DNA from: Dysgonomonas sp. HDW5A
GTDB taxonomy: Bacteria > Bacteroidota > Bacteroidia > Bacteroidales > Dysgonomonadaceae
Direction of reading: 5' to 3'
Assembly (NCBI RefSeq): GCF_011299555.1
Contig: NZ_CP049857.1
Span: forward strand, 1,302,001 to 1,366,000
Length of the DNA: 64,000 nt
The notes beneath the pieces were generated by a model. The model was not told the DNA's origin. It was given only the letters and a program-made list of their open reading frames with translations, and ran no database searches. A program made the translations under genes and the position numbers. Below are positions 45,301 to 53,974 of the stretch, piece after piece. The first letter of the stretch is position 1. Each line of letters begins with the position of its first letter.

Positions 45301-46636
45301 ATCTACCCTTATCGTTCTCCTGAAAAAATAACATAACCAAAGTGGTATTCAAGCGCTTTTGTAACCATTCCTTAATTTGATTTCTTTCTTTAAGATTGAG
45401 AGAGTATTTCTCTTTTGTCGTGAATATAACAACACTTGTCTTTAATCGATTATCTATTGTATCTTGTGAATAAGTGACACCCTCAGAATAATTACATGAC
45501 TCAATTTGAGGATATAAAGGCGAGATTTCGGTAAGAAGCTGCATACCAATCAAAAAACGACTTTTTATACTGTCTACTCTTTGCTCATTTTCTTTCAACT
45601 GTATATTTAGTCTATTAATTTCTTGCCTCAAGCTATTTTCCTGCGAAAGGCTTTTATCTCTTTGATCAGGTTCAAAAGCAATACCTTGCTCTATTTTAAC
45701 ATCAGCAGTATCTATCTGGAAATCGACAGCTCTACGGATAATATCTTTTCTATCTTCCTCACTGAATGATGTACCTCCATATACTAACCGAATTTGTTTC
45801 TTATCGGCATTGATCTCATCTTTCAACAGATAGTTTCCCTTATAGATACTTATACTTTTGACATACTTTCCGGCATTAATAGTAAACTTTTCGTTTTGAA
45901 CAAGTTTATAACCAAGATATATACTTGGAAGAATTGTAATAGTAAGGATTACGGATATTATTTGATTAATTCTTTTCTTTCTGGCATCCTCGATATTACT
46001 ACGTATCGGGAATTTCAAAATTTGTGCCACAGCAGTTGAAGCTAAGGCAATACATACCGTATTGATCGTGAAAAGATAAAAAGCTCCAAAGAAGAATGTA
46101 AACTGACCTGTTGCCAAACCATATCCTGCTGTACAAAGAGGAGGCATTAAAGCAGTTGCAATTGCCACTCCGGGAATAACATTACCTTTATTTTTGCTAC
46201 TAATGGCAATAATTCCGGCAAACCCACCGAATAAAGCAATCAACACATCATAGATCGTCGGGCTGGTACGAGCCAATAACTCGGACTGGGCATTTGAAAC
46301 AGGGCTAACTATAAAATACAATGTTGAAGCGACCAAACTTGCTCCTACTGCAAATGTAAAATTCTTTATAGAACGCTTGAAAAGTATATAGTCGTTAATA
46401 GCAATGCTATAGCCCATTCCATTTATGGGTCCCATCAAAGGAGAAATAAGCATTGCTCCTATAATTACGGCCGTAGAATTTGTATTTAATCCTACCGAAG
46501 CAATAATAATAGCAAAAACTAAAATCCACAGGTTTGTTCCTTTAAAAATAATTCCCTTTTCGATGCTCTGGTGAATCTCCTCAAAATCTTCGATTTCACC
46601 TTTCAAGTTTATATACTTTAATAGCTTGCGAATCAT
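45299..46636 (-). CDS. DUF389-family membrane protein
   Basis: A 445-residue protein of the DUF389 family (TIGR00341-like), function not established. It has six or so membrane helices between about 35 and 240. Family landmarks are NSTAVIIGAMLISPLMGPI (about 53-71), FAGIIAISSKNKGNVIPGVA and IATALMPPLCTAGYGLATGQ. The C-terminal 200 residues are soluble, with a coiled-coil stretch (SLRQEINRLNIQLKENEQRV). It follows aroE by 27 bases and is probably cotranscribed with it, although no functional link is apparent. Confidence 0.88.
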   Translation of the reverse strand: MIRKLLKYINLKGEIEDFEEIHQSIEKGIIFKGTNLWILVFAIIIASVGLNTNSTAVIIGAMLISPLMGPINGMGYSIAINDYILFKRSIKNFTFAVGASLVASTLYFIVSPVSNAQSELLARTSPTIYDVLIALFGGFAGIIAISSKNKGNVIPGVAIATALMPPLCTAGYGLATGQFTFFFGAFYLFTINTVCIALASTAVAQILKFPIRSNIEDARKKRINQIISVILTITILPSIYLGYKLVQNEKFTINAGKYVKSISIYKGNYLLKDEINADKKQIRLVYGGTSFSEEDRKDIIRRAVDFQIDTADVKIEQGIAFEPDQRDKSLSQENSLRQEINRLNIQLKENEQRVDSIKSRFLIGMQLLTEISPLYPQIESCNYSEGVTYSQDTIDNRLKTSVVIFTTKEKYSLNLKERNQIKEWLQKRLNTTLVMLFFQENDKGR

Positions 46637-46663
46637 ATTCTTTCAAATTAAATATCCGTTATA

Positions 46664-47410
46664 CTAAATAGCATTCCATATATTCCAAGCTGCAAGAGCC
46701 TGTAATTGGAGCATCTCACCACCATTTTTTATTTTTGCCCCCTGCTTTCTTCCTAATTCGAGAAACTTCGTTACCGGAGGATTATATACAAGATCATATA
46801 ACAGATGAGAGTCGGTAAGATACTCATAGGGAATATCCGGACATTCATCTATATTAGGAAAGGTGCCTACAGGCGATGCATTTACTATCACTTTGTATTC
46901 TGATAATATTTCAGGAGTAAGATCTTTATATGTAAAAACTCCTTCAGCGGAAGTGCGTGAAACATATTTAGTCTCCAAACCCAATTTTCTCAAACCGTAT
47001 TCAACGGCTTTTGATGCGCCTCCTGTTCCTAATATTAAAGCTTTTTGATGAAGTAGAGGATCAATCATCGGCTGTATTGAGTTTTGAAATCCAATCAAAT
47101 CCGAATTATAACCTTTCAAAGTAATGTTACCTTCTTTTCGTATTATTTTGATAACATTAACGGCTCCAATAGCCTTTGCTGTTTCATCCAATTCATCCAA
47201 AAAGCGAAGCACTTGCTCTTTATATGGAATCGTAACATTAAGCCCTTTGATATTTGGATCAGAGTTTATAATAAAAGGTAGATTATTTATATCTGCAATT
47301 TCGTAGTTACTATACTCTGCCTCAATGTTTTCATTTTTAAATTTATCACCAAAAAATTTATAAGAAAACGAATGTTTGAGAGGATAACCGATAAGTCCGT
47401 ATTTTTCCAT
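46664..47410 (-). CDS. aroE: Shikimate dehydrogenase
   Basis: NADPH-dependent reduction of 3-dehydroshikimate in aromatic amino acid synthesis. The 248-residue protein has the substrate site GYPLKHSFSYKFF (8-20) and NVTIPYKEQV with the catalytic Lys, then the IGAVNVI segment. The nucleotide-binding glycine loop is LGTGGASKAVEYGLRKLG. C-terminal NGGEMLQLQALAAWNIW is typical. Slightly short, as usual in Bacteroidetes. A TATTTTTG box lies 20 bases upstream. Confidence 0.95.
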   Translation of the reverse strand: MEKYGLIGYPLKHSFSYKFFGDKFKNENIEAEYSNYEIADINNLPFIINSDPNIKGLNVTIPYKEQVLRFLDELDETAKAIGAVNVIKIIRKEGNITLKGYNSDLIGFQNSIQPMIDPLLHQKALILGTGGASKAVEYGLRKLGLETKYVSRTSAEGVFTYKDLTPEILSEYKVIVNASPVGTFPNIDECPDIPYEYLTDSHLLYDLVYNPPVTKFLELGRKQGAKIKNGGEMLQLQALAAWNIWNAI

Positions 47411-47429
47411 GGGTATTATTATTTACAAG

Positions 47430-47437
47430 CAAAAATA
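47430..47437 (-). promoter_or_regulatory. Possible aroE promoter -7 box
   Basis: TATTTTTG (TAnnTTTG) on the minus strand, 20 bases before aroE; no clear -33 box. Confidence 0.4.
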
Positions 47438-48017
47438 GTTATAAGCTGCGGAATTAAAAACACTTACCTATTTTAATCCGTCTTTCAAAGACAAAAACCG
47501 GAAAGAAGATATAAATATTTCGAAATCATAGCAATAGACAATAAATAATATAGCAATCTAGAATTCTAATAAATTTATTCTATATAGAATATTATTAGGT
47601 CGAAAAACAGTAGGATAAATTATCTGGATAGTTGCACAAATAATAATATAATAAGGAGATTTTATGCGAAGATAAACATAACCTAGTATTATAGAATTTA
47701 AAAAAACAAAATGCTAACAAATTATATTAACGCTCTTTATCTTATTACTTCAAATATACCTAAATATTTTTATTGAAGAGAATTAATTCAGCATAAAAAA
47801 ATTGAAGTTTGGCAGACACACAAGCTCTCAAACATATATCATTCAACAAAAAAATACTGTATGATAAAAATATACATCTATAACACTTAAGACATCATAG
47901 ATAGCTCCAATTAAATATACCACATATATGGTATTTCGAAATTAGTATATGTTAGCTTCTTTTGTGAAAGAATTTTAAGACATCGTTTTAAAGGTTTATC
48001 ACTAATAGTATCAAGAC
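47438..48017. other. Long non-coding region upstream of the leader ORF/binding-protein operon
   Basis: About 580 bases, very AT-rich. No protein-length ORF or RNA gene was recognised. Within it lies the near-perfect dyad ATACCACATATATGGTAT (47917-47934) and, 23 bases on, TTCTTTTG (47957-47964), one mismatch from TAnnTTTG. This is a plausible operator/promoter pair for the downstream operon. Confidence 0.4.
47917..47934. promoter_or_regulatory. Possible operator dyad
   Basis: ATACCA-CATATA-TGGTAT, arms of six exact bases with a near-symmetric centre. It ends 22 bases before a -7-like TTCTTTTG, so it would overlap the -33 position. The regulator is unknown. Confidence 0.4.
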
Positions 48018-48170
48018 ATGAAATCAGTATTTTTCACATCTACAATTCAAGATTATTCAACAGTAGGAAACTACTCATTGTCTTATTTTAAATCGGCTAA
48101 CCAAGCTGTAGAAGCTCTACTTACCGATGTATATTGTTGTCCATATATGCGAATGTGCATGCCTTGCTGA
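48018..48170 (+). CDS. 50-codon Cys/Met-rich leader ORF
   Basis: ATG at 48018, TGA at 48168. The product begins MKSVFFTSTIQDYSTVGNYS and ends DVYCCPYMRMCMPC, so five Cys and three Met fall in its last eleven codons. It ends 76 bases before the binding-protein start on the same strand. Such Cys- or Met-loaded endings are known in bacterial leader peptides that sense amino acid supply by ribosome stalling, or that bind metal. No function can be assigned. No strong ribosome-binding site is visible, as is usual in this phylum. It could be chance; the odds of such clustering are low but uncomputed. Confidence 0.45.
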   Translation: MKSVFFTSTIQDYSTVGNYSLSYFKSANQAVEALLTDVYCCPYMRMCMPC

Positions 48171-48246
48171 CCACCTCTCTACGATGGGTATCACACCCAA
48201 CACTTTATATCCCAAAAACAATATTCAAAATATAATAAGAAACAAT

Positions 48247-49164
48247 ATGAAAACTTCAAGATATATCAAATTCACATTTATAGCCGCTCTTTTTTTAGTT
48301 ACAGGATCAATTTTTGCTCAGAACTCGGAAAACGTATTATACATAAAAGGAGCAAATTTTACTCATCCTATTTTAAACGCATGGATAACTGAGTATAATA
48401 AAACCAATCCCGGTGTAGTAATAAAAGTAGCTGATCGAAATACAAATAATGAAGCTATTGACATAAATGTAGTTACAAACGAAAATCAAATAAAAAATCC
48501 TGCTCAACAATCGTTACAAGTAGCAAGATACGCCATATTACCTGTTGCTAACAAACAAAACCCTCTATTCTCGGAAATAAGTAATAAGGGTTTAGATAAA
48601 AATAAAATAAAACAACTTTTTTTCGAGAAAGATATTGACGATGAAGGCAAATATCCCTTCAGAAATGAGGTTACAATTTACTCTGGAAGCCTCGAAACAT
48701 CTAACTCTGAAGTTATTTCAAATTATTTCGGAAAAACAGAAGATCAACTAAAAGGTAAAAAGATTGCAGGCGATGATATTTTCCTAATCAATGCCCTTAA
48801 AAAAGACGAAACCGGTGTTGCTTTCAACTATCTGTCTTACATATACGATACTAAGACACGTGAATTAAAAGATAATATAGCCATTCTACCTATAGACTTG
48901 AAAAAAGATCAATGGCAAGCTGTTAATTCGGGCATAGATGCAACGCTAACATTACTTGAAAGCGAAAAAATAAATCTTATTCCAATCGAGACACTTAGCT
49001 TAGCTTTTGATTCAAAACTACCTAAAGAAGCTCAAAGCTTCATCGAATGGGTTGTAAACGATGGGCAGAAACTTAATCATGACTATGGTTTTCTAAATAT
49101 CGATTCAAAAGAGAAGAAAAATATCCAACAACAAATTATCAATTACGCCAGCTTAGAAAAATAA
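48247..49164 (+). CDS. Periplasmic PstS/sulfate-type substrate-binding protein
   Basis: About 305 residues from the ATG at 48247 (MKTSRYIK). A signal peptide of 24-25 residues ending SIFAQ follows at once; a longer in-frame reading from 48127 adds a non-leader-like stretch and is rejected. The mature part resembles type 2 periplasmic binding proteins of the phosphate/sulfate group: YIKGANFTHPILNAWITEYN, ARYAILPVANKQNPLF, KIAGDDIFLINALKKDETGV, and C-terminal EAQSFIEWVVNDGQKLNHDY. It has no lipobox. It is followed 43 bases later by susC; no ABC permease or ATPase is present, so it may deliver a ligand that entered through SusCD. The ligand is unknown. Confidence 0.75.
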   Translation: MKTSRYIKFTFIAALFLVTGSIFAQNSENVLYIKGANFTHPILNAWITEYNKTNPGVVIKVADRNTNNEAIDINVVTNENQIKNPAQQSLQVARYAILPVANKQNPLFSEISNKGLDKNKIKQLFFEKDIDDEGKYPFRNEVTIYSGSLETSNSEVISNYFGKTEDQLKGKKIAGDDIFLINALKKDETGVAFNYLSYIYDTKTRELKDNIAILPIDLKKDQWQAVNSGIDATLTLLESEKINLIPIETLSLAFDSKLPKEAQSFIEWVVNDGQKLNHDYGFLNIDSKEKKNIQQQIINYASLEK

Positions 49165-49207
49165 GCAAATCTACTACTATTCAATAAATAAAAAAAGATT
49201 AATTTAT

Positions 49208-52200
49208 ATGCTGCAACAACATTCACAATCGCTATATAATATAGCGAAAGCACTCTTGCTGACTCTATTTTTATTGGGAGGTACAGCAATATATGCTCAG
49301 AATACAACCATACATGGAGAAGTTTTAGATAGAAATCGCTTACCTCTTCCCGGAGTTTCGGTTACTTTAAAATCTTCAGCTAAAGTAAATACGGCTACAG
49401 ATCTTGATGGTCAATTTACAATTAAAGTTTCCGAAGATCTACCTGTAACACTCGTATTCAATTTCTTAGGATACAAAACTCAGGAAGTAGATGTTTATGA
49501 TAGCAATGAACCAGTTAATGTTATTCTATCTGAAAATAATAACCTGCTGGATGAAGTGGTAGTTACTGCTTTAGGGATTAACAGAGAAAAAAAATCACTC
49601 GGTTATACTACTCAGGAATTAAAGAGCAATGATCTAAAAGGCAATAAAGAGCCTAACTTATTAAATTCTCTTAGTGGAAAATTGGCAGGTGTACGCATCA
49701 CCAATTCACAAGGAGATATGGGATCTTCACGTATCATTATTCGAGGGGAAACATCTATTGCCGGAAATAATCAGCCTCTATTTGTTGTAGATGGTATACC
49801 TGTAGACAATTCACAACTTAACTCAGGAGGAGCTACTCGTGACTTTAGAAATGCAATAGCCGACCTTAACCCCGAAGATATCGAAACGATGAGTGTGCTT
49901 AAAGGCCCTAATGCAGCCGCACTGTATGGATCTCGTGCTGCTCAAGGAGTTGTTTTGATCACAACCAAAAGCGGAAAAGGGCAAAAAGGAATCGGTGTAT
50001 CTTTCAATTCGGGCGTAATTCTATCTACTGTAGCAAGTCTTCCCGAATTTCAAAATTCTTTTGGACAAGGTTCGAATGGTTTATTTAGTTATGTTGACGG
50101 AAAAGGTGGTGGTATCAACGATGGTGTAGACGAAAGTTGGGGTCCCAGAATGGACGGAAGGCTTATTCCTCAATTCTTCTCAAACGGAGAAGCTGTTCCT
50201 TTCGTTGCTCATCCGAATAATGTAAGAGACTTTTTCAATACAGGTGTAACGTTTAACAATGGTGTATCGGTATCCGGTTCAGACGAGAAATATAATTTCC
50301 GCTTAGGTGTAAATCACGAAAATCAAAAAGGTGTAGTGCCTAACACTCAGATTAAGAAAACAAACTTCTCTATCAATACAAGTTATCAATTGACCAAGAG
50401 AGTTAAAGTTGGAGCTACTGCCAATTATATTGTGAACGATGTTCCTAACCTTCCGGGAGGTCCATCAGGAGGTCGTGCAGCCGGTGTAATGCTTCAATTC
50501 TTATGGTTTGGTCGTCAGGTTGATATAAATGAACTGAAAAATAACAGAGATGTAAACTGGAATAACAGTTACTATAGCAATCCTTACTGGAATGCATATT
50601 ATAATACTGTACAACAAAAAAGAAACAGACTTATCGGAGATGTACATGCAGATATTAATCTGGCACAAGGTCTGGATTTTAAATTCCGTACAGGAACCGA
50701 TTACTATAACGATCGCCGAAAATACACTATCAAATATGGCACTAACGGTACTCCATACGGATCATATGCCGAAGATGCATATACTGTTAATGAGAACAAT
50801 ACAGAGGCTATCTTAACTTATACTCGTGAGCTTAATAAAGATTTTCATTTGGATGCTCTTGCCGGATTTAATGTAATGAACAAAACATATGAGAACAATT
50901 ACCAAAAAGCCCCAAGATTGGCTGTTCCTGATCTTTATACTTTAACTAACTCAAGAGACCCGTTAACGTCTTCGAATGAATATAAAGCCCGAAGAATATA
51001 TAGTGCTTATGCATCTGCCCAACTTGGATATAAAGGTTATGCATTTTTGAACCTTACTGCTCGTAACGACTGGTCATCGGCATTACCTCGTGAGAACCGA
51101 TCGTATATGTATCCTTCTGTAAATGCGAGTTTAGTTTTAACAGAGGCTTTAGATATAAAAAGCAGTACACTAAGTTTCTTAAAACTGCGTGCCGGATGGG
51201 CGGAAGTAGGTAATGACGGGGGTGAACCTTATCAGCTGGTAACTGTATTTAATTCGGAAACTGCTTTTCAAGGAAACCCGATACAAACCTCTTCGAAATT
51301 GAAAAGAAACCCGAACTTAAAACCCGAAACTACCCGTTCTACTGAAATCGGTACAGAGTTGGCTCTGTTCAATAACAGAGTGCGTTTAGACTTTGCTTGG
51401 TATAATACCAACAGTATTAATCAGGTTCTTGAAATCAAGACAACCGCAGCTAGTGGATATACCTCTCAATTGCTGAATGCAGGAAAAATAAATAACAAAG
51501 GTTATGAAATTCAACTAGATGTTATGCCTGTTGAAACAAAAGACTTTAAATGGAATGTTGGCCTGAACTACTCTTCCAATAGAAGTAAAGTTGTCGTTCT
51601 TGACCGGGATGGTCTGATCGAAAATTACACAGTAGGCTCTTCGGGTGGTGTAGATATATTGGCCTCTGTTGGTCAAAAATATGGTATTCTATATGGTACA
51701 GCCTATCAGAGAGATGATAATGGAAATATTATTGTTGCATCCAATGGTTTACCTAAAGCCGATCCTCAAAAAAAAGTATTAGGACATTATACTCCTGATT
51801 GGTTAGGTGGTATCAGTAATACATTTACGTATAAAAGCTTTGACTTCTCATTCCTGATTGATGCCAGCATCGGTGGAAGTATTTACTCCGGAACTAACAG
51901 AACAGGTAATTATACAGGAGTATTAGAACAAACCCTTTCGGGACGTGGAGCCGAAAATGGAGGTATTGAATACTATTACGCAGGAAATGATACAAAAACA
52001 CCAAGAATACCTCTTAATGGAGGCACAGCACCATCGGGAGTAAACGTATATGATGACGGTATGATCTTCCAAGGTGTTCTGGAAAATGGTAATCCAAATA
52101 CCACAATTTTAAGTGCACAGGAATACTACAAAGCATCTTATAACATCAATGAAGCTTATGTATATAAAGCCGATTACATTAAATTCCGTGAAATAAAGCT

Positions 52201-52411
52201 GACATATACATTCAATAAGAGCTTGTTGAAAAATATCGGATTGCAAGGTGCTAACATATCGGCATTTGGACGTAATCTGTTCTTTATATACAAAGATGCT
52301 CCGAATATTGATCCCGAAACAGCTTTCAATACAGGAAATGCGCAAGGTCTGGAAAGTCTAGCATTGCCAACAACAAGGTCTTTTGGAGTTAATCTGAATC
52401 TTCAGTTTTAA
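49208..52411 (+). CDS. SusC/RagA-family TonB-linked outer-membrane transporter
   Basis: A 1067-residue transporter. The leader (about 1-31) ends AIYAQ. It has a CarboxypepD_reg-like domain (IHGEVLDRNRLPLPGVSVTL), LLDEVVVTALGI at the TonB-box region, and a plug with PLFVVDGIPVDNSQ and AALYGSRAAQGVVLITTKSG. The barrel ends in SFGVNLNLQF. It lies between the periplasmic binding protein and a SusD lipoprotein in one operon. That combination points to a specific small ligand passed from the outer membrane to the binding protein rather than a polysaccharide; this is inference. Confidence 0.95.
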   Translation: MLQQHSQSLYNIAKALLLTLFLLGGTAIYAQNTTIHGEVLDRNRLPLPGVSVTLKSSAKVNTATDLDGQFTIKVSEDLPVTLVFNFLGYKTQEVDVYDSNEPVNVILSENNNLLDEVVVTALGINREKKSLGYTTQELKSNDLKGNKEPNLLNSLSGKLAGVRITNSQGDMGSSRIIIRGETSIAGNNQPLFVVDGIPVDNSQLNSGGATRDFRNAIADLNPEDIETMSVLKGPNAAALYGSRAAQGVVLITTKSGKGQKGIGVSFNSGVILSTVASLPEFQNSFGQGSNGLFSYVDGKGGGINDGVDESWGPRMDGRLIPQFFSNGEAVPFVAHPNNVRDFFNTGVTFNNGVSVSGSDEKYNFRLGVNHENQKGVVPNTQIKKTNFSINTSYQLTKRVKVGATANYIVNDVPNLPGGPSGGRAAGVMLQFLWFGRQVDINELKNNRDVNWNNSYYSNPYWNAYYNTVQQKRNRLIGDVHADINLAQGLDFKFRTGTDYYNDRRKYTIKYGTNGTPYGSYAEDAYTVNENNTEAILTYTRELNKDFHLDALAGFNVMNKTYENNYQKAPRLAVPDLYTLTNSRDPLTSSNEYKARRIYSAYASAQLGYKGYAFLNLTARNDWSSALPRENRSYMYPSVNASLVLTEALDIKSSTLSFLKLRAGWAEVGNDGGEPYQLVTVFNSETAFQGNPIQTSSKLKRNPNLKPETTRSTEIGTELALFNNRVRLDFAWYNTNSINQVLEIKTTAASGYTSQLLNAGKINNKGYEIQLDVMPVETKDFKWNVGLNYSSNRSKVVVLDRDGLIENYTVGSSGGVDILASVGQKYGILYGTAYQRDDNGNIIVASNGLPKADPQKKVLGHYTPDWLGGISNTFTYKSFDFSFLIDASIGGSIYSGTNRTGNYTGVLEQTLSGRGAENGGIEYYYAGNDTKTPRIPLNGGTAPSGVNVYDDGMIFQGVLENGNPNTTILSAQEYYKASYNINEAYVYKADYIKFREIKLTYTFNKSLLKNIGLQGANISAFGRNLFFIYKDAPNIDPETAFNTGNAQGLESLALPTTRSFGVNLNLQF

Positions 52412-52481
52412 ATTACAGACCATTTATCAATTTGTCTGATATAAATAACTAAAGACAGTTATAATTATAAAAATCGAATTT

Positions 52482-53912
52482 ATGCTTAAAAATATATTAT
52501 CAATCCTATTAGTTGCTTTTGCTCTTAGTTCGTGCAACGACCAACTGGATGACATCAACCGAAATCCAAATGCAACCGAAACTCCTCTTGCTCCGTTTCT
52601 TCTTACGGGTAGTTTAAAACACGGAGCCGATCTTTATTGGGGATCAAACAGCAGTTTCAATTCATCATTGTTATTTATTCAGCAGTGGGCAAAGATACAG
52701 TATACTGAGCCTGACAGATATCAAATTTCAAATACTGACGCAGAAATCACGACCTTATGGAATACCGGTTATGCAACATTGATTACTGATTTGAATACTA
52801 TTCTGGCATTTCCTGAAGCACAAGCCAATTCAAACTTCAAGGGCATTGCTTTGGCATTGCGTTCATGGACATTTTTGCTACTTGCTGATACATATGGAGA
52901 TGTACCATACAAAGATGCGGGACAAACAGTCAGTCCTTCCTATAATACCCAAAGAGAAGTTTATCTGGGTTTATTAGAAGATTTAACCGAAGCCCAAAAT
53001 CTATTAGATGCTTCGAAAGGTGCTGTTACCGGAGATTTGGTATACAATGGAGATATCAGTAAGTGGAAAAAATTTGTAAACTCACTGCGGTTACGTATTG
53101 CATTGAGAATCTCCGATCGTGAAGCAGAGCTTGCCAAGCAAACTATTGCCAGCGTAGTGGCTGATCCTCCCGGTCTTATCAGCAATAATAACGAAACATT
53201 CAAATTTATCTATACAAGTTCTCCTCAACAAAACCCGGCGGCAGCATGGTTTGAAACCCGAGACGATTATAGAGTATCTAAAACTATTGTAGATAAACTA
53301 TATGAACTTTCTGACCCGAGATTGCCTGTATATGCACAATTGCCATCTGATACATCTGTTGACAGATATGTAGGTGCTGCCAACGGTTTATCAAACAGTG
53401 ATGCTAATAATCAGGGTTTTGCAAAAACCTCTAAACCGGGAACTTATTTCTTAAAATCTGAATCTCCTGCCGTTATATTCAGTTATGCTGAAGTATTATT
53501 CGGATTATCGGAAGCCGTAGCCAGAGGATTTATTTCGGGTGATGCCGAGACTTACTATAAACAAGCGGTTACAGCATCATTAAACCAGTTTGGTATTACC
53601 GATGCAACTACTGTAGCTGATTACCTGAATCAGGCAAAAGTGAAATACGATGCCTCAAACTATAAAAAATCTATCGGAGAGCAAAAATGGATCGCTTTTT
53701 ACGGACAGGGATTAGATGCCTTTGCTGAATGGAGAAGGTTGGATTACCCTGAGCTTAAACCCGGAAGTGCAACTGTGCTGGAAGGTCAAATGCCTCTACG
53801 CTTCTTTTATCCGGGAACGGAACAATCCTTAAACGGTAAAAGTTATAAAGCTGCTGTAGCAAATCAAGGTGAAGACCTGCTTACTACACGACTTTGGTTT
53901 GATGTAAAATAA
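52482..53912 (+). CDS. SusD/RagB-family nutrient-binding lipoprotein
   Basis: A 476-residue lipoprotein, leader MLKNILSILLVAFALSSC with lipid Cys at 18. Landmarks are DINRNPNATETPLAPFLLTG, ADTYGDVPYKDAG (about 131-143), WKKFVNSLRLRIALRISDRE (about 191-210) and YAEVLFGLSEAVARGF. It is shorter than the other two SusD proteins but of the same type. It caps the SusC encoded 70 bases upstream. A strong terminator follows and is shared with the convergent AraC gene. Confidence 0.93.
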   Translation: MLKNILSILLVAFALSSCNDQLDDINRNPNATETPLAPFLLTGSLKHGADLYWGSNSSFNSSLLFIQQWAKIQYTEPDRYQISNTDAEITTLWNTGYATLITDLNTILAFPEAQANSNFKGIALALRSWTFLLLADTYGDVPYKDAGQTVSPSYNTQREVYLGLLEDLTEAQNLLDASKGAVTGDLVYNGDISKWKKFVNSLRLRIALRISDREAELAKQTIASVVADPPGLISNNNETFKFIYTSSPQQNPAAAWFETRDDYRVSKTIVDKLYELSDPRLPVYAQLPSDTSVDRYVGAANGLSNSDANNQGFAKTSKPGTYFLKSESPAVIFSYAEVLFGLSEAVARGFISGDAETYYKQAVTASLNQFGITDATTVADYLNQAKVKYDASNYKKSIGEQKWIAFYGQGLDAFAEWRRLDYPELKPGSATVLEGQMPLRFFYPGTEQSLNGKSYKAAVANQGEDLLTTRLWFDVK

Positions 53913-53938
53913 AAAATAAATTACTGATATAAAGTGAG

Positions 53939-53970
53939 GGAGTATAGCCGAATTGGCTATACTCCTTTTT
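53939..53970. terminator. Terminator after the binding-protein/SusCD operon
   Basis: GGAGTATAGCC, GAATT loop, exact complement, then TTTTT, between convergent genes. Confidence 0.88.
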
Positions 53971-53974
53971 CTGC

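Noticed and set aside
48127-48246. In-frame extension of the binding protein start
   Set aside because: The signal peptide begins at 48247; the extension overlaps the leader ORF in another frame and lacks leader character.
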